Shown: positions 16,489 through 22,285 of the stretch, one piece after another
Layout of the letters: each line of letters begins with the position of its first letter
How positions within the stretch are numbered: the first letter of the stretch is position 1
IMG/VR virus record: IMGVR_UViG_3300025674_000316
Location: 1 to 26,628 of that record
Length of the DNA: 26,628 nucleotides
From: a virus
Reading direction: 5' to 3' (one strand)
Notes under the pieces: model-generated
The model's database searches: none
Told to the model about the DNA's origin: nothing
Seen by the model: the letters and a program-made list of their open reading frames with translations, nothing else
Program-made: the position numbers and the translations under genes

Positions 16489-17705
16489 TATCGAATATTG
16501 TTTATCTTGTCAAATGCCATATCAAATTCAATGGTATAGTTTGCCAACTTATCATTTAAACTTGTCTTATATGTAATAGATTTAGTTCTTGGCGATATTG
16601 GTAAAACGAGTTCTTCATCTGTTAGTTTAGTCATCCAAACCTGTTCAGATAACATCAACTCCTCCATAACAGCATTGTGTTCATCATCAAGGTAGCCTGT
16701 ATTCATTGTTATCCTATCGCTACCGTTTACTTGGAATGATTGCTTTTGGTGTTGATATGTTTTGTACGACAAAGTACCCTCGTTAAATGTAGAACGCTTA
16801 TAGCTTTCTCCACGAACATCTGTGGTTTCTGTGGACTTAAGTCTGAACCAAAGGTCTTGTAATGCGCCATGTTTATTTACAAAGGTTACTTTTATTGGCG
16901 TGTATCTTGAGCAGTCAGCGGTTTTTATCTTTATGATATCTGTTTTAGTGTCCTCTGTTGAAGTAACACTACTTGCGCCTGTAAAATCTGTTCCTAAATC
17001 ATAAGTAACCCATACTTCATCCACTAAACCTATATCTATGGTGTCTAAGAAGTTCTGTAAGCAAACGCTATCTTCAAATGTACCTCCATTAGCTAAAACT
17101 CTTTCTTCATAGGTGTCTGTGTTGTCAGAACCGCTTACAGTAACATAATTTATTCTGTCATCTGTGTTTGCTGGAAATCCTGTTAAGATTCTTAAAGTAC
17201 GCTTTAAAGCGCCTTTATAATAAAAAGCTACACTACGAGTATTAGGTGCATATACAGGTATTCTTACGTTTGAATCGTTTAATCTAAAGATGGTTCTATT
17301 TGACATTAGTGCGCCTATATTGCCCAATGGACTATCCGCAGATTGCGCACCATCCTCAAAATATGTATATCCATCAAGTGCAATATAATTAACAGGCGTA
17401 GGATTTTCTGTTCCTCCTGTCGTTGTGATTGTAAAGTCTGGTCTTACCCATACACATTGACTATCATATTCGCCATCAAATTCAATATCCAAATAATCTC
17501 TTACAAGCTCACTAATCTCAAAAACAACATAGTTGTTAGAGCCAATAGGTGCTTTAGATATAGTATATCTCAATTCGCTTGATGTAGGAGGGTCTAATCT
17601 TTCGCCTGTATAAACATACAGTTCCATTCGGACTGTCGTTATGGTATTTGCGCTCGGCTCTACCTTTATGTAAAATGGACTTCTTACGTTTATTCTTGTT
17701 GACAT
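16488..17705 (-). CDS. Tail structural protein, unassigned (405 aa)
   Basis: 405 residues, beta-rich: MSTRINVRSPFYIKVEPSANTITTVRMELYVYTGERLDPP ... SELRYTISKAP, FEISELVRDYLDIEF, ending YKTSLNDKLANYTIEFDMAFDKINNIR. No catalytic motif. The N-terminal 'RSPFY(I/V)' followed by a two-domain beta protein, and its tight coupling to the 808-aa gene, suggest a distal tail or baseplate component; this is inference from context. Confidence 0.55.
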   Translation of the reverse strand: MSTRINVRSPFYIKVEPSANTITTVRMELYVYTGERLDPPTSSELRYTISKAPIGSNNYVVFEISELVRDYLDIEFDGEYDSQCVWVRPDFTITTTGGTENPTPVNYIALDGYTYFEDGAQSADSPLGNIGALMSNRTIFRLNDSNVRIPVYAPNTRSVAFYYKGALKRTLRILTGFPANTDDRINYVTVSGSDNTDTYEERVLANGGTFEDSVCLQNFLDTIDIGLVDEVWVTYDLGTDFTGASSVTSTEDTKTDIIKIKTADCSRYTPIKVTFVNKHGALQDLWFRLKSTETTDVRGESYKRSTFNEGTLSYKTYQHQKQSFQVNGSDRITMNTGYLDDEHNAVMEELMLSEQVWMTKLTDEELVLPISPRTKSITYKTSLNDKLANYTIEFDMAFDKINNIR

Positions 17706-17706
17706 A

Positions 17707-18276
17707 TTACTTTGTTTCTATCGTGTATTCGTTTCCTTTTTTAGTATATCCCATCTCTAATAGCATTTCGTCTATGATAACCTTAGCATCTTCAACTACT
17801 GGCTCAGTTATTCCTTCAAGTAATGCTTTGTAGCGATTTTCGTACAAACCTTGTAGGAAATTTAACGGCTTACCTCTGTTTAATCCCTTATCATCTATAC
17901 TTCGCCCAATAACAAATGCGAGGCTTCTAATCTGCTTTTCTTTAGTAGCACCCTTTATCTTTGATGACTCTATTGTTACTGGCTTTCTCTTTATCCAGTT
18001 TACAAGGGCATCAATGTTTGGGAAGTGCTTTCCAGTTCCTTCATCAAGCGATTCAATGTAGCTGTTCGCTAATAGCTGTGCGTCTAATGATTCTCCTTTC
18101 TCATCAATCTTGACCATTAGACTGTTTGCTAAATCGCCTGTTGCGTCTAATTTATATGCGCCACCAAATGCTCTGTTTATAGCTTCTTCTTTTATAAATC
18201 TTCTATACAGGTCGAGTGTGTCGTTCTGCATAAACGATGTAATGTATGCTTTTGTATTTTTTAGTTTAATGTCCAT
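17707..18276 (-). CDS. HK97 gp10-like / tail completion candidate (189 aa)
   Basis: MDIKLKNTKAYITSFMQNDTLDLYRRFIKEEAINRAFG ... TGDLANSLMVKIDE ... YIESLDEGTGKHFPNIDALVNWIKRKP. The TGxLxxS-x-V followed by E-x-GTGxHFPxIDALxxWIxRK pattern resembles neck/tail-completion proteins of the HK97 gp10 kind that join head and tail. It sits one base before the 405-aa gene and shares a base with the preceding gene. Confidence 0.58.
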   Translation of the reverse strand: MDIKLKNTKAYITSFMQNDTLDLYRRFIKEEAINRAFGGAYKLDATGDLANSLMVKIDEKGESLDAQLLANSYIESLDEGTGKHFPNIDALVNWIKRKPVTIESSKIKGATKEKQIRSLAFVIGRSIDDKGLNRGKPLNFLQGLYENRYKALLEGITEPVVEDAKVIIDEMLLEMGYTKKGNEYTIETK

Positions 18277-18770
18277 TATCTACAAGCATCCCCTGTTGCG
18301 TTAATCAAGCTCATATCATCATTGGCGACCTGAAGCGTTAAATCAAGACTCCAGCCAGTAAGTAGGTTCTCGAATCTATCTTCAAATAAGTTGGCGCTAA
18401 CATCCGATATAACTTGATACTTATCTCTGAATAGTTCGCCTCTGCGTAATGCAGCCTGTAATCCATTGATTACTGTCAGTTGGGTATTCAGTACATCGTG
18501 CTTGTTGTCTAATCCTCTGTACGGAATAGTCGCTGTGGCGAGTTTGTCATCTTTGTTCTCATCTACTAAATCCATACAAATCACTTGTAGGTTGAACTGC
18601 ATCACATAATCGGTGAACGACACACTCTGAATATTAACGTGCGCCAAAGGAAATATAGTTTGCTTAGATAAGTCCACTTGGAATATGTCGCCAAAGGTAA
18701 CTGTATTGACAGATGGGCTACCATTCAAATACGTGTATAGTTTATCTACTAAGTCGTAATACTCTCTCAT
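18276..18770 (-). CDS. Tail terminator/completion-like hypothetical (164 aa)
   Basis: MREYYDLVDKLYTYLNGSPSVNTVTFGDIFQVDLSKQTIFPLAHVNIQSV ... LQVICMDLVDENKDD ... FENLLTGWSLDLTLQVANDDMSLINAT. Alpha-beta mix of the size usual for tail terminator proteins. Its ATG overlaps the stop of the -1 frame of the tail chaperone (ATGA at 18770-18767), not the stop of the 0 frame, which strongly supports that frameshift. No motif proves the role. Confidence 0.55.
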   Translation of the reverse strand: MREYYDLVDKLYTYLNGSPSVNTVTFGDIFQVDLSKQTIFPLAHVNIQSVSFTDYVMQFNLQVICMDLVDENKDDKLATATIPYRGLDNKHDVLNTQLTVINGLQAALRRGELFRDKYQVISDVSANLFEDRFENLLTGWSLDLTLQVANDDMSLINATGDACR

Positions 18771-19036
18771 AAGTTTTTATTGTGTGCGTTCTTTATTAGT
18801 TGTGCTTCCAATTCGTTCTTCTCTTTTTCAAATGTTAGGTAGTTGAGGCATTGGAATAATTCTGTTTGCGTAACGGCATCGAATCTAAGGACATCCCCTT
18901 GAGCAAGTCCATATATTGACTGATACCATCCCCACTTTGCGCCAAAGTTTGCTTGAGCAGATAAGTCTGTTCTTCCGTCAGACTGTTTTGTATAAAGTTC
19001 GGGATAGCTTTCAACAACTCCATCCCTAAATCGTAA
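18767..19036 (-). CDS. -1 frameshift extension of the tail assembly chaperone
   Basis: From the nine-T run (19043-19035, minus strand) the -1 frame stays open for 89 codons to a TGA at 18769-18767. It has no ATG near its beginning, so it needs ribosomal frameshifting. Its translation is clearly protein-like: FGAKWGWYQSIYGLAQGD, LRFDAVTQTELFQC and LNYLTFEKEKNELEAQLI resemble the C-terminal part of phage tail chaperones that have a W-x-WYxSIYxLAxGD motif. The 0-frame codons GTT TTT TTT contain T TTT TTT, a classical slippery heptamer. The fusion would be 171 + 89 = 260 residues, the analogue of lambda gpGT. Coupling of its stop to the next start supports use in vivo. Confidence 0.72.
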   Translation of the reverse strand, partial: LRFRDGVVESYPELYTKQSDGRTDLSAQANFGAKWGWYQSIYGLAQGDVLRFDAVTQTELFQCLNYLTFEKEKNELEAQLIKNAHNKNL

Positions 19037-19548
19037 AAAAAAACCATTGAACTCATTACCACATCAAGTGGCATCTCTCTCATTAGTTCAGATACCTCAT
19101 CACTTGGTTCGTATGGCGCAACAGTATATCTTTCCTTGCTTCTAAAGTTTACTGGGCGATAAAGCACAGCCATCGCTTTGTGCATTGTTTCCCAATCGGA
19201 AATGTTATCCTCAGCGTCTATATATTCGCCAAGAGAAATACGTTCAAGATTCGGTATGAATCCCATATCGACATCAAGTAGTTTAAAGTGGCGAATAAGC
19301 TCAGGTTTCTCTTCAAACGCTTTGGCGAGTATTTGCAATACCTTTTCTACTTCGCTTACTGGAATACGCATTACATCCTTTAGTTCTATGTTACAGAATA
19401 TCTCAATAAGTTTCATATTGAGAAAGTCAGTTGCGCTCTCGTCATCTTTGTTCTGCTCAACAAGTTTCATATACCTCTGATACTGTCCAAGCGTAATGTC
19501 GCCAAGAGTAGTAGGTACTGATAATTCTAATTGTGCTTTCTTACTCAT
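18835..19548 (-). CDS. Tail assembly chaperone, 0-frame product (lambda G-like)
   Basis: 237 residues. MSKKAQLELSVPTTLGDITLGQYQRYMKLVEQN ... MKLIEIFCNIELKDVMRIPVSEVEKVLQILAKAF ... MGFIPNLERISLGEYIDAEDNISDWETMHKAMAVLYRPV ... MREMPLDVVMSSMVFFYDLGMELL. The (P)TxLxDITLGQYQ and LERISLGEYID patterns plus the WExMHKAMAVLYRP segment are typical of tail chaperones in Bacteroidota phages. It would hold the tape measure during tail assembly. At codons 169-171 (V-F-F) it carries the slippery run that leads to the longer product; after that the two frames overlap for about 200 nt. First gene of the structural operon, about 70 nt after the palindrome array. Confidence 0.7.
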   Translation of the reverse strand: MSKKAQLELSVPTTLGDITLGQYQRYMKLVEQNKDDESATDFLNMKLIEIFCNIELKDVMRIPVSEVEKVLQILAKAFEEKPELIRHFKLLDVDMGFIPNLERISLGEYIDAEDNISDWETMHKAMAVLYRPVNFRSKERYTVAPYEPSDEVSELMREMPLDVVMSSMVFFYDLGMELLKAIPNFIQNSLTEEQTYLLKQTLAQSGDGISQYMDLLKGMSLDSMPLRKQNYSNASTT

Positions 19549-19760
19549 ATTAAATTAACATTGAATTTAGTTATTGTTTGTCCAACTGCCTTAGTGGCGG
19601 TATATATTATAATAGTTATACTATGTATCACTAAGTGTATCATGTTACACTAAGTGTATTATGTTACACTATGTGTATTACGTTACACTAAGTGTACCAT
19701 AAATATATAAAATACACTAAGTGTATCATACACTAAGTGTATTATGTTACACTAAGTGTA
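19549..19760. other. Control region upstream of the structural operon
   Basis: No gene. It contains the array of seven 13-bp palindromes and then about 70 AT-rich bases before the chaperone ATG. I see no TAnnTTTG -7 box facing the structural genes, so late transcription here may need an activator or a non-standard promoter. Confidence 0.6.
19617..19760. repeat. Array of TACACTwAGTGTA palindromes
   Basis: Near-perfect 13-bp palindromes at 19646-19658, 19665-19677, 19684-19696, 19713-19725, 19729-19741 and 19748-19760, plus a variant at 19626-19639 and a degenerate copy (TATACTATGTATC) from 19617. Centre spacings are 19, 19, 29, 16 and 19 bp. Most copies are preceded by GT and followed by TTAT or TCAT. 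Each is a symmetric site for a dimeric DNA-binding protein. Confidence 0.92.
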
Positions 19761-20009
19761 TCATACACCCTTATTGTTTTTATCGTAGTAGTGGCGATAT
19801 ATTTCCCATATTTTAGCCGACCATTCTTCTTTAGAATACGTCTGAGGCGAAATAAGCGTTTCTAAGCCACTTTCTACGACTATCTGATATCTACCTCCAC
19901 TCGGCACAGGATATGCTCTTATATCGTTTCTAATGCACCAAGAGAAGGCTTTTAGGGAATGCTCGTGATTGTTTAAATCTTCAGTTACTCTTTTTTTTCT
20001 TGTCGCCAT
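19761..20009 (-). CDS. Small conserved-type phage protein, leaderless (82 aa)
   Basis: MATRKKRVTEDLNNHEHSLKAFSWCIRNDIRAYPVPSGGRYQIVVESGLETLISPQTYSKEEWSAKIWEIYRHYYDKNNKGV. Basic N-terminus, then an alpha-beta core. I do not recognise the family; the layout (basic tail, AYPVPSGGRYQIVVE strand pair, final helix) could suit a small DNA-binding protein. It stands alone, with its own promoter four bases before the ATG, and its stop codon (TGA 19763-19761) touches the palindrome array. That position makes it a candidate regulator of the array, which is inference only. Confidence 0.65.
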   Translation of the reverse strand: MATRKKRVTEDLNNHEHSLKAFSWCIRNDIRAYPVPSGGRYQIVVESGLETLISPQTYSKEEWSAKIWEIYRHYYDKNNKGV

Positions 20010-20013
20010 AAGA

Positions 20014-20044
20014 CAAAGATACGAAATACCTATTGAATTTACAA
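20014..20044 (-). promoter_or_regulatory. Promoter of the 82-aa gene, overlapping a dispersed repeat
   Basis: Minus strand TTG (20044-20042), 20 bp, TATCTTTG (20021-20014), then TCTT and the ATG. Spacer and -33 box coincide with one TATTGAATTTACA repeat unit (20031-20043). Confidence 0.68.
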
Positions 20045-20060
20045 GGGTATTGAATTTACA
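20028..20060 (+). repeat. Dispersed repeat pair over the promoter of the 82-aa gene
   Basis: TATTGAATTTACA at 20031-20043 and 20048-20060 (17 bp apart), preceded by ACC and AGGG respectively. AATACC (20026-20031) and GGTATT form a short inverted repeat across the first unit. Confidence 0.85.
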
Positions 20061-20350
20061 TTGGCAGATGGGAATTGAGGTATGAATAGAGTTTAGCTAT
20101 AACACACCCTGCGTACCTTCCTACGTCAGAGTTAAGAATATTCCTACAAATTACACACAAAGTGCAATAAATTAGCAGGGGTGATGCGATTTAAGGCTAT
20201 TTTAAGCCCCTCTAATGGCTTCAAATGGTTTGGGTGGTATGTAGGTATTAAATTGAGGAGATAATGCGTTAGAATAGAGATAAACCCCCTTATTTAACTT
20301 TATCCCCTACAATATATCCATACAAACAAACTGAGCTACAATAACATAAC

Positions 20351-20402
20351 AAAAAAAACACCTAAATATAGGTGCATAAAAAAAGCACCAAAATAAGGTG
20401 CT
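20351..20402 (-). terminator. Two tandem intrinsic terminators of the early operon
   Basis: Minus strand: AGCACC, 7-nt loop, GGTGCT followed by T6-7 (20402-20378), then CACCT, 6-nt loop, AGGTG followed by eight T (20374-20351). Stems of 6 and 5 bp with long U tracts, located just after the last early gene. Confidence 0.78.
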
Positions 20403-20426
20403 ATTTTCAATTTAAGTTTAATTTAA

Positions 20427-20612
20427 TTATCCAAAATATAGATATTTTCTCGCTTCCTTTATTGTTTCAAAATACTTTATTTCATATAGGGAAGCAACTT
20501 TATATACGCCATGAATATAACTTAACGTTTTATTGTTTCTCGTCTGCGTATATCCGCAACATAAAGCGTATTTTGTAGCTTCGTTATTTTTTGTGTAAAA
20601 CTTTGGTTTCAT
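20427..20612 (-). CDS. Small hypothetical early protein (61 aa)
   Basis: MKPKFYTKNNEATKYALCCGYTQTRNNKTLSYIHGVYKVASLYEIKYFETIKEARKYLYFG. The closing segment F(E)TIKEARKYL resembles the end of the preceding small gene (YTLNEARKEFKKL), so the two may be divergent paralogues of a small beta-beta-alpha fold. Function unknown. Last gene before the double terminator. Confidence 0.58.
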   Translation of the reverse strand: MKPKFYTKNNEATKYALCCGYTQTRNNKTLSYIHGVYKVASLYEIKYFETIKEARKYLYFG

Positions 20613-20693
20613 GTTTTATTGTTTTATCGTTTAACTTTCTCTGTTCTTTTTTCCATGCACAAAGATGCAGAAATTGTGTTTTATTTTTCATGC

Positions 20694-20864
20694 TTATAAG
20701 TTTTGTTTAATTAGTTTTTTAAACTCTTTTCGTGCTTCGTTTAGCGTATAAAAGAAATATGTTTCTTTTAGCGTTTCCTTTGTTTCATCGCATCGAAAAG
20801 TATAACTACCATTATTATTGTACTCAATTGAGTACATTTTGTTTTTATATACTGATACTGTCAT
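20694..20864 (-). CDS. Small hypothetical early protein (56 aa)
   Basis: ATG at 20862-20864, stop at 20694-20696. MTVSVYKNKMYSIEYNNNGSYTFRCDETKETL then YFFYTLNEARKEFKKLIKQNL. Beta strands followed by a basic helix, similar in plan to the 61-aa gene that follows. It starts 4 nt after the upstream gene's stop, so it belongs to the same transcript. Confidence 0.55.
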   Translation of the reverse strand: MTVSVYKNKMYSIEYNNNGSYTFRCDETKETLKETYFFYTLNEARKEFKKLIKQNL

Positions 20865-20868
20865 AATA

Positions 20869-21165
20869 TTAAAAATTTTGTATTATCAATTTCCCGTTAT
20901 CTACATTTATGACGTTTGTAAAGTTTTCCAAATGTCTTTCGTTTTTTATGTTTGGGTAATATTCTCTTATTTCATCGATGCTGTCATATTCACAAAAATC
21001 ACAACATATAGCAATGATATCAAGCTCAATTTCAATACCTGTTTCATCTTCTAAGTTTTCTAAATAGTTAAATAGAGCCTTTTTACCATGATAAGAAAAT
21101 TGATTTTCCCGACCATAATGGTTAAAAGCATTTAAAAAATCATGTTCTGTTACTATTGTTTTCAT
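20869..21165 (-). CDS. Conserved phage early protein (98 aa)
   Basis: MKTIVTEHDFLNAFNHYGRENQFSYHGKKALFNYLENLEDETGIEIELDIIAICCDFCEYDSIDEIREYY ... LIIQNF. The pattern YGRxxQFSxxxxxALFxYLExLExxTGxEIELDxIAICCxFxEY is that of a widespread acidic phage protein of unknown function, usually carried among early or accessory genes. Acidic and compact, with no catalytic signature. It is translated from the early operon between micro-ORFs. Confidence 0.66.
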   Translation of the reverse strand: MKTIVTEHDFLNAFNHYGRENQFSYHGKKALFNYLENLEDETGIEIELDIIAICCDFCEYDSIDEIREYYPNIKNERHLENFTNVINVDNGKLIIQNF

Positions 21166-21168
21166 ATG

Positions 21169-21270
21169 TTAAAAAATTAAGTGATACAAAATATATAAGG
21201 GTAAAAATATACCTAAGATAATTGTACCTATTTTAGAAACTTTGTCAATTATTTGTACTATCTTATCCAT
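21169..21270 (-). CDS. Micro membrane protein (33 aa)
   Basis: ATG at 21268-21270. MDKIVQIIDKVSKIGTIILGIFL then PLYILYHLIF: one hydrophobic segment covering about residues 15-33. Starts 3 nt after the stop of another micro membrane protein. Small single-span proteins in phage early operons can act on host membrane processes or superinfection; none is shown here. Confidence 0.5.
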   Translation of the reverse strand: MDKIVQIIDKVSKIGTIILGIFLPLYILYHLIF

Positions 21271-21273
21271 GTT

Positions 21274-21384
21274 CTAAAGGTTTGAAATTATTGAAACCGC
21301 ACAAGCTAAAATATAGCATGCAACAATACCTACTATTGAATAAGCTACTAAATCATGTTTAAATTGTTTTCTATTTTTTTTCAT
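21274..21384 (-). CDS. Micro membrane protein (36 aa)
   Basis: ATG at 21382-21384. Basic N-terminus MKKNRKQFKHDL then a hydrophobic helix VAYSIVGIVACYILACAVSII. It is the first frame after the control element at 21421-21512. Start is preceded by AT-rich leader only. Confidence 0.5.
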   Translation of the reverse strand: MKKNRKQFKHDLVAYSIVGIVACYILACAVSIISNL

Positions 21385-21420
21385 GTTATTATATTTAGAT
21401 TAAACTTTGTTTTGTTGGTA

Positions 21421-21512
21421 CAAATATGCAACGCTTTTTTTTATCTAATGTTAAGCTAATGTTAAGAAATTGTAAACTTAACGTTAAGAAATTGTAAACT
21501 ACTAATGTTAAA
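21421..21512. promoter_or_regulatory. Early control region A with AATGTTAAG repeats
   Basis: AATGTTAAG at 21447-21455 and 21458-21466 (11 bp apart), AACGTTAAG at 21480-21488 (22 bp further) and AATGTTAAA at 21504-21512, i.e. copies near helical phase. A -7-like box (minus strand CATATTTG, 21428-21421) lies on the left and a plus-strand TAGCTTTG at 21543-21550 on the right. The layout matches the second region at 23377-23427. Likely operator for a phage repressor. Confidence 0.6.
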
Positions 21513-21542
21513 AACTTAACACAAAAGAAACATAAAAAAAAG

Positions 21543-21610
21543 TAGCTTTGCAGATTAGGATACATGTACCCAAAAAATAGGGTATTCTGTACAGCCAAAC
21601 TTGTGTACAT
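21543..21610 (+). promoter_or_regulatory. Possible plus-strand promoter with downstream stem-loop
   Basis: TAGCTTTG (21543-21550) fits TAnnTTTG but has no clear -33 box. Downstream, ATGTAC (21564-21569) and GTACAT (21605-21610) could pair around an inner TACCC/GGGTA hairpin, leading straight into the repeat array. No substantial gene follows on this strand. Confidence 0.3.
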
Positions 21611-21614
21611 ACCT

Positions 21615-21727
21615 TATTGAATTGACAAGCCTATTAAATTCATAGGGGTATTAAATTCATAGGGGTATTAAATTCATAGGGGTATTAAATTCATACCCCT
21701 ATTAAATTTACACCTATTGAATTTATA
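21615..21727 (+). repeat. Seven-unit tandem array of the dispersed repeat
   Basis: Units TATTrAATTyAyA (first has GACA) start at 21615, 21632, 21649, 21666, 21683, 21700 and 21715: five 17-bp steps and one of 15. Three units are preceded by GGGG and one by CCCC; 21649-21695 is three exact copies of GGGGTATTAAATTCATA apart from the first flank. GGGGTAT and ATACCCC around the fifth unit (21679-21699) form a perfect 7-bp inverted repeat. The last unit contains the stop codon of the zinc-ribbon gene. Confidence 0.93.
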
Positions 21728-21863
21728 GAATTGTTGGCAATCCAAACTCATCTGTTCCAATTTCCAAATCAAAATCAAATCCACAATTCTCACATAAGAA
21801 ATTGTCTTTATGGTTATCGTGGAAACATACTACACATGCTTTTTTATATTCTGCTTTATTCAT
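21723..21863 (-). CDS. Small zinc-ribbon-like protein (46 aa)
   Basis: ATG at 21861-21863, stop at 21723-21725 inside the last repeat unit. MNKAEYKKACVVCFHDNHKD then NFLCENCGFDFDLEIG: Cys pairs C10-x2-C13 and C24-x2-C27 form a zinc-ribbon pattern, followed by an acidic tail. Such mini-ribbons in phages often bind nucleic acid or host RNA polymerase, but no partner is visible. Confidence 0.62.
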   Translation of the reverse strand: MNKAEYKKACVVCFHDNHKDNFLCENCGFDFDLEIGTDEFGLPTIL

Positions 21864-21873
21864 ATTATTAAAT

Positions 21874-22020
21874 TTATATTTCCTTTACAAATATTCGGTG
21901 GCGTTGAATATCCACATTATATTTCTTACAAATTATTTCCAATAATTCGACTTTGTCTTTAGCGTTTAATACTGCATTGGTATTTGCCAGGCTGGGTATG
22001 TTTACTTTAAACTTTCTCAT
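21874..22020 (-). CDS. Micro-ORF, hypothetical (48 aa)
   Basis: ATG at 22018-22020, overlapping the upstream stop (ATGA). MRKFKVNIPSLANTNAVLNAKDKVELLEIICKKYNVDIQRHRIFVKEI. Alpha-beta and basic; family not recognised. Ten nt before the next start. Confidence 0.5.
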   Translation of the reverse strand: MRKFKVNIPSLANTNAVLNAKDKVELLEIICKKYNVDIQRHRIFVKEI

Positions 22021-22160
22021 TTTACTTCGTTTTTAATCGCGTTATCAATTTCATTTATCATTTCCAGTACTAAATCTATATTCTTAAGAAATTCAACATC
22101 TAAAAGCATTTTAAACGTATCTCTGCAATCCTCAAGTAACTTCAATGTTTCATTATTCAT
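22017..22160 (-). CDS. Micro-ORF, helical (47 aa)
   Basis: ATG at 22158-22160 within an ATGA overlap. MNNETLKLLEDCRDTFKMLLDVEF then LKNIDLVLEMINEIDNAIKNEVK: two acidic amphipathic helices. Its opening MNNE(T/L)L matches the next upstream micro-ORF, suggesting duplication. Confidence 0.52.
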   Translation of the reverse strand: MNNETLKLLEDCRDTFKMLLDVEFLKNIDLVLEMINEIDNAIKNEVK

Positions 22161-22285
22161 AATTCCTTTTGTAATTTATTTATTAAGTTTCCTATTTCTC
22201 TACCTTTTTTAGTTTCATCAAAATCAAAATAAACTTCCAATTCAAATAAAACGTTCAATGTTTCTCTCAATAACTCATTATTCAT
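22157..22285 (-). CDS. Micro-ORF, helical (42 aa)
   Basis: ATG at 22283-22285 overlaps the end of the 175-aa gene by 8 nt; its stop overlaps the next start (ATGA). MNNELLRETLNVLFELEVYF then DFDETKKGREIGNLINKLQKEL. Two helices, resembling the neighbouring 47-aa protein in length and opening. Confidence 0.52.
   Translation of the reverse strand: MNNELLRETLNVLFELEVYFDFDETKKGREIGNLINKLQKEL

Larger units (their letters stand above)
20010..20426. other. Non-coding region with repeats and hairpins
   Basis: About 415 bases without a convincing gene. It holds the promoter and repeat pair at its left end, a degenerate repeat (GTAGGTATTAAATTG, about 20251-20265), a structured segment (AGGGG 20177-20181 pairing with CCCCT 20207-20211 around GGCT/AGCC), and two terminators at its right end. 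Candidate for a replication origin or a non-coding RNA. Confidence 0.5.

Noticed and set aside
19617-19760. CRISPR array
   Set aside because: The repeats are 13-bp palindromes with only 3-16 bp between them and similar flanks; there are no unique spacers of CRISPR length and no cas genes.
20624-20656. Ten-codon frame MEKRTEKVKR with a CATCTTTG box before it
   Set aside because: The box deviates from the consensus and the frame is too short to support; it may be a leader peptide, but nothing else suggests it.
21395-21610. Minus-strand 71-codon frame over control region A
   Set aside because: It runs across operator repeats and the stem-loop and is Phe/Leu-rich by AT bias; the start is weak and the sequence is better explained as regulatory DNA.
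21615-21727. CRISPR or simple microsatellite
   Set aside because: The 17-bp units have no spacers, and the same unit occurs dispersed elsewhere, which neither explanation covers.
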